Shown in pieces: positions 61,265 through 64,000 of a stretch of 64,000 nt of DNA. Each line of letters begins with the position of its first letter. The first letter of the stretch is position 1. The notes below the pieces were generated by a model. That model was not told the DNA's origin. It saw only the letters and a program-made list of their open reading frames with translations, and searched no databases. The position numbers were made by a program, and so were the translations under genes. Source of the stretch: Anaerocolumna xylanovorans DSM 12503 (lineage in GTDB: Bacteria > Bacillota > Clostridia > Lachnospirales > Lachnospiraceae); the NCBI RefSeq assembly GCF_900143645.1, contig NZ_FRFD01000003.1, forward strand, positions 186,001 through 250,000. Direction: 5' to 3'.

Positions 61265-63032
61265 TCAAAGCATAAGGAAAAAATTATATGAGCAGTATTC
61301 TGTTACAGAATACTGCTCCTGTACTCTGGCCGGTGATATTGAAGAAGTAACCCTCTGCGGATATGAGATGGATATTGCTGCGGCAAGGTATCCTGTCTGC
61401 ATTACTTATTATGAAAGCGGATGGGGAAAGGAATACAGGGAGAGAAAATTTGACCTTGGAGAAAGACAGGAATTTTATATCGAAAATACCAGGGGGCGTT
61501 CCAGCCACCAATACCACCCTTTTTGTATCATTGCCTGTGAGGATAATGTTGTAATGCTGCTTGCTTTGGCCTGGTCCGGTAATTGGTACCTTAGAATCAC
61601 AGAGGACGGCAGAATTCTGTCAGGACAGACAAAAGAGATGTTTACGAGGGTATTAAAGGCAGGAGAAGAATTCTATTCTCCTTCTGTTATCACAGCCCAG
61701 ACAGAGGATGGAGATCTGGATACTCTAATTAACCGGATGCACCGGTTTGGAAGAGACATCTGGCTTAAGTATAATGCAGAAAGCAGGAGTTTATGGACAG
61801 AGTGGAATCACTGGTGGACCTTTGAAGACTGCGGTATTAACGAAGAAGTTTTTCTTGCAAATGCCAGAAAGGCAGCAGAGCTTGGTATTGAGCTGTGTAC
61901 ACTGGATGCCGGCTGGTTTGGAAATAGTACGGACATTACCTGGAGCAAGCTTCAGGGAGACTGGTCAAAGTGTAACAAAGAGCGGTTTCCCCACGGGATT
62001 CGTTACCTTTCTGATAATGTGCATAAAGAGAGGATGAAGTTTGGCATTTGGATGGAGCCGGAAGCAATGGGTACCATGTCAGAGCTGCGAAAGGAACATC
62101 CGGAATGGGAAGCCTTAAGGGATGGGAAGCCCTGCAATAGTCCCTATGTTTGTCTGGGCAATAAGGAGACAGAAGAATGGCTGTTTCAAACCATGACTGC
62201 GCTGGTAGAAGACACCGGATGTGATCACATCAAACTGGACTTTAACTTGGATCCGGAGCTTGGATGTAACAGAGAAGACCACGGGCATCAGAAAAACGAT
62301 GGATTACAGGTGCATTATGAAGGCTACTACAGGGTACTTAAACGGGTGGGTGAAAGGTTTCCCCATCTGGTAATTGAGAACTGCTCCTCCGGAGGACTTC
62401 GCACAGATTATGGAATAATGAAGTGGGCTCATACGGCTTTCTTGAGTGATGTAGATATCAGCTCCCACAGTTTAAACTGTTTTTGGCATTTATCCATGTT
62501 CCTTCCTGTAGAAAATATACTGCACTGGATATGGTCAGAAACAAGGGAATATGAAGACGGCACTCATGTGTTTGAAAGTTTTCCTATGGATGAAGATGCG
62601 GAAGAATCCCGCATAAAGTATACTCTTCGTGCCGCCATGCTCCATCAGCTTGGGATTTCCAGAGACTTGACAAAGCTTTCTCCCAAATGGAGCCGCCTTA
62701 TAAAAAGTGAGCTGGATTTCTATAAGAACTGTATCAGGCCCCTGCTTGGAAAGGGAGATTTCTTCCATGTTCTGCGGACAGAGGATATTTATGCATTTCT
62801 TATAAAGGATGAGGAGAAAGGATATCTCTTCCTTTATAACACCGGAAGCACTGTTCATCAGCCAAGCCTGATTATCAGAGGATATGATAATAGCTGCAAG
62901 TGCAAGATCGAAAATATAGACACAGGTGTCGGACAGTATTATAGAGGAAAACAGCTGTTAGAGCAGGGATTTCCTGCGGATGCCATAAACGGCGAATCAG
63001 CGGCAATTTATAAAATCATAGAGATGAAATGA
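61251..63032 (+). CDS. GH36 alpha-galactosidase
   Basis: A 593-residue cytoplasmic GH36 enzyme. Barrel motifs are TLDAGWFG, GIWMEPEAM, the nucleophile Asp330 (DHIKLDFN), IENCSSGGLRTDYG and acid/base Asp400 (LSDVDIS). It is shorter than the 720-residue GH36 group I proteins because the N-terminal supersandwich is reduced. The likely start is TTG at 61251, inside the end of the GH65 gene, with GGAG about nine bases upstream. It releases galactose from raffinose-type oligosaccharides or similar and is the last gene of the operon. Confidence 0.88.
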   Translation: MKAYSQSIRKKLYEQYSVTEYCSCTLAGDIEEVTLCGYEMDIAAARYPVCITYYESGWGKEYRERKFDLGERQEFYIENTRGRSSHQYHPFCIIACEDNVVMLLALAWSGNWYLRITEDGRILSGQTKEMFTRVLKAGEEFYSPSVITAQTEDGDLDTLINRMHRFGRDIWLKYNAESRSLWTEWNHWWTFEDCGINEEVFLANARKAAELGIELCTLDAGWFGNSTDITWSKLQGDWSKCNKERFPHGIRYLSDNVHKERMKFGIWMEPEAMGTMSELRKEHPEWEALRDGKPCNSPYVCLGNKETEEWLFQTMTALVEDTGCDHIKLDFNLDPELGCNREDHGHQKNDGLQVHYEGYYRVLKRVGERFPHLVIENCSSGGLRTDYGIMKWAHTAFLSDVDISSHSLNCFWHLSMFLPVENILHWIWSETREYEDGTHVFESFPMDEDAEESRIKYTLRAAMLHQLGISRDLTKLSPKWSRLIKSELDFYKNCIRPLLGKGDFFHVLRTEDIYAFLIKDEEKGYLFLYNTGSTVHQPSLIIRGYDNSCKCKIENIDTGVGQYYRGKQLLEQGFPADAINGESAAIYKIIEMK

Positions 63033-63114
63033 GCTATATGCAAAAGAAAGGTATGATGCCTATTATGAAGAAATACATTACCTGCAGTTATGCAATAATG
63101 CATTTACAAATAAG

Positions 63115-63168
63115 TTGACGAAAATAATTCCCTCGTGTTATAGTATCTAATGTCAAAAACGTTTTTGA
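63115..63168 (+). promoter_or_regulatory. Promoter and operator of the LacI gene at 63183
   Basis: TTGACG (63115-63120), 18 bases and TATAGT (63139-63144) are followed by TCAAAAACGTTTTTGA (63153-63168), a perfect 16-base palindrome with the same 14-base core as the operators at 53415 and 53447. This is strong evidence for autoregulation and control of the preceding operon. Confidence 0.78.
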
Positions 63169-63182
63169 AAGAGGGCGAGAGA

Positions 63183-64000
63183 ATGAATGTAACAATCAGG
63201 GAAGTAGCAAAAAAAGCCGGGGTATCGGTTGGAACAGTATCCAGAGCATTTAACGGATACTCCGATATCAGTCCCGAGACCAAGGAGCGGATTGTTGAAT
63301 CAGCAAAGCTTTTAGGATATACACCAAATGTAAATGCAAGAAGCCTGTCGGCTAAGGTTGCACCGAATATGGGTATTATTGTTTCAGGTTTAATGGAGAG
63401 TGACGGAAAGGACAATTTCTTTCTGCTGCTATTACAGGGAATCTATCGGTATACCCTTCAAAATGATTTCGAAATTACTTTATATGCGACAGATTCCAAA
63501 AATCAGAATCAAAAGCCATATACGAAATTCTGCATGGAACATAATATATCAGGAACGATTTTAAGCGGAATCACAACCAATGACCCATATTTTCATGAAT
63601 TAGTGAATGGCGGCATGCCTTGCGTATTAATTGATATTCATCTGGAAGGCAAAGGACTGGGCTGTGTATCGATTGATAACTATGCAGCGGCAAAGGAATT
63701 AACGCAGTATTTATTTGACCACAATCACAGGGATATCATGTTGATTGGCGGTAAGAAAAATGCAGCGGTCAATATTGAGCGTGTAGCAAGTGTCTATCAG
63801 GCCTTTCATGAGAATCAGCTGGAGCTGCAAAAGAACAGGGTAATGTATTGTGATTTCAACGAAGAAGTCGCTTATCAAAAGGTAAGCAAATATCTTAAGA
63901 AATATGGGAAATCCCAGATTACAGCTTTCCTTTGCCTTAGTGATATTATGGCACTGGGGGTAATACGGGCAATCAGAGACTGCGGTTATTCCATACCGGA
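63183..64000 (+). CDS. LacI-family repressor of the oligosaccharide operon, 3' end cut by window
   Basis: A LacI regulator, 272 codons visible. The N-terminal helix-turn-helix TIREVAKKAGVSVGTVSRAFNGY is followed by the hinge NVNARSLSA and a periplasmic-binding-like sensor (SGTILSGITTN, CVSIDNYAAAKEL, FLCLSDIMALGVIRAI), open to the window end. GAG-rich sequence precedes the ATG at 63183. A perfect operator palindrome lies just upstream and two related sites lie in the operon promoter at 53.4 kb, so it should repress both itself and that operon. The inducer is probably the transported sugar. Confidence 0.85.
   Translation, partial: MNVTIREVAKKAGVSVGTVSRAFNGYSDISPETKERIVESAKLLGYTPNVNARSLSAKVAPNMGIIVSGLMESDGKDNFFLLLLQGIYRYTLQNDFEITLYATDSKNQNQKPYTKFCMEHNISGTILSGITTNDPYFHELVNGGMPCVLIDIHLEGKGLGCVSIDNYAAAKELTQYLFDHNHRDIMLIGGKKNAAVNIERVASVYQAFHENQLELQKNRVMYCDFNEEVAYQKVSKYLKKYGKSQITAFLCLSDIMALGVIRAIRDCGYSIP

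Noticed and set aside
1..64000. CRISPR array, rRNA, tRNA or intact insertion sequence
   Set aside because: I found no regularly spaced identical repeats, no rRNA-like stretch, no cloverleaf with CCA-type end and no transposase frame.

Overview
The window looks like chromosome of a low-GC anaerobic, plant-polysaccharide-using Clostridium relative of the Lachnospiraceae type (Lachnoclostridium/Anaerocolumna-like). This rests on AGGAGG-type ribosome sites, TTGACA/TATAAT promoters, several sugar ABC importers without their own ATPase, GH5/GH13/GH36/GH65 enzymes and an oleate hydratase. I saw no rRNA, tRNA, CRISPR array or intact transposase. The first and last genes are cut by the window edges.

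Region 1 (1-13.9 kb) is a sulfur-flavoured nitrogenase-like locus. It encodes a NifB-type radical SAM protein (5' end missing), a NifX-like cluster carrier, a sulfonate/taurine-type ABC importer, an iron-containing alcohol dehydrogenase homologue, a HisC-like aminotransferase, two nitrogenase component 1 subunits (NifD-like, with one in-frame TAG, and NifK-like) and a cysteine synthase. A cystine-type amino acid ABC importer follows, with a promoter, an inverted repeat and a small Cys-Cys leader ORF in front of it. A CymR-like Rrf2 regulator converges on the importer. No nifH, nifE or nifN is visible. The set resembles reductive sulfur salvage (methylthio-alkane-reductase-like) more than nitrogen fixation.

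Region 2 (14-26.2 kb) is mixed: a MerR-methyltransferase fusion, dTDP-glucose 4,6-dehydratase, an isoprenoid-synthase-like protein, TetR with oleate hydratase and DegV (fatty-acid handling), a DUF2089/YvlB-like/YvlD-like operon, purine nucleoside phosphorylase, polysaccharide deacetylase and an acetyltransferase.

Region 3 (26.3-46.6 kb) handles glucans. It has a 1926-residue secreted multimodular GH5 protein, a lipoprotein sugar-binding protein, a membrane-anchored AraC sensor-regulator, a cytoplasmic GH5 paralogue, an SGNH hydrolase and a LacI regulator. A maltodextrin operon follows (MalF, MalG, MalE, GH13 and a small CBM26 protein with a sortase-like anchor).

Region 4 (46.6-53.3 kb) has a DJ-1 remnant, a TIM-barrel isomerase-like protein, a GntR-ABC exporter operon, a MATE transporter, a LysR regulator and AzlCD. 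Region 5 (53.4-64 kb) is an oligosaccharide operon: binding protein, two permeases, an (alpha/alpha)6-barrel glycosidase, a GH65 phosphorylase and GH36 alpha-galactosidase. A LacI gene follows with the same CAAAAACGTTTTTG operator as the operon promoter.

The most unexpected pattern is a family of modular two-hairpin elements at seven loci (near 0.8, 11.9, 22.9, 25.5, 32.3, 37.6 and 40.4 kb). Each lies in sense orientation just upstream of a gene start. Their stems differ in sequence but keep their pairing, one subfamily has a conserved pseudoknot, and several run straight into the ribosome-binding region. I know no described RNA class that matches them.
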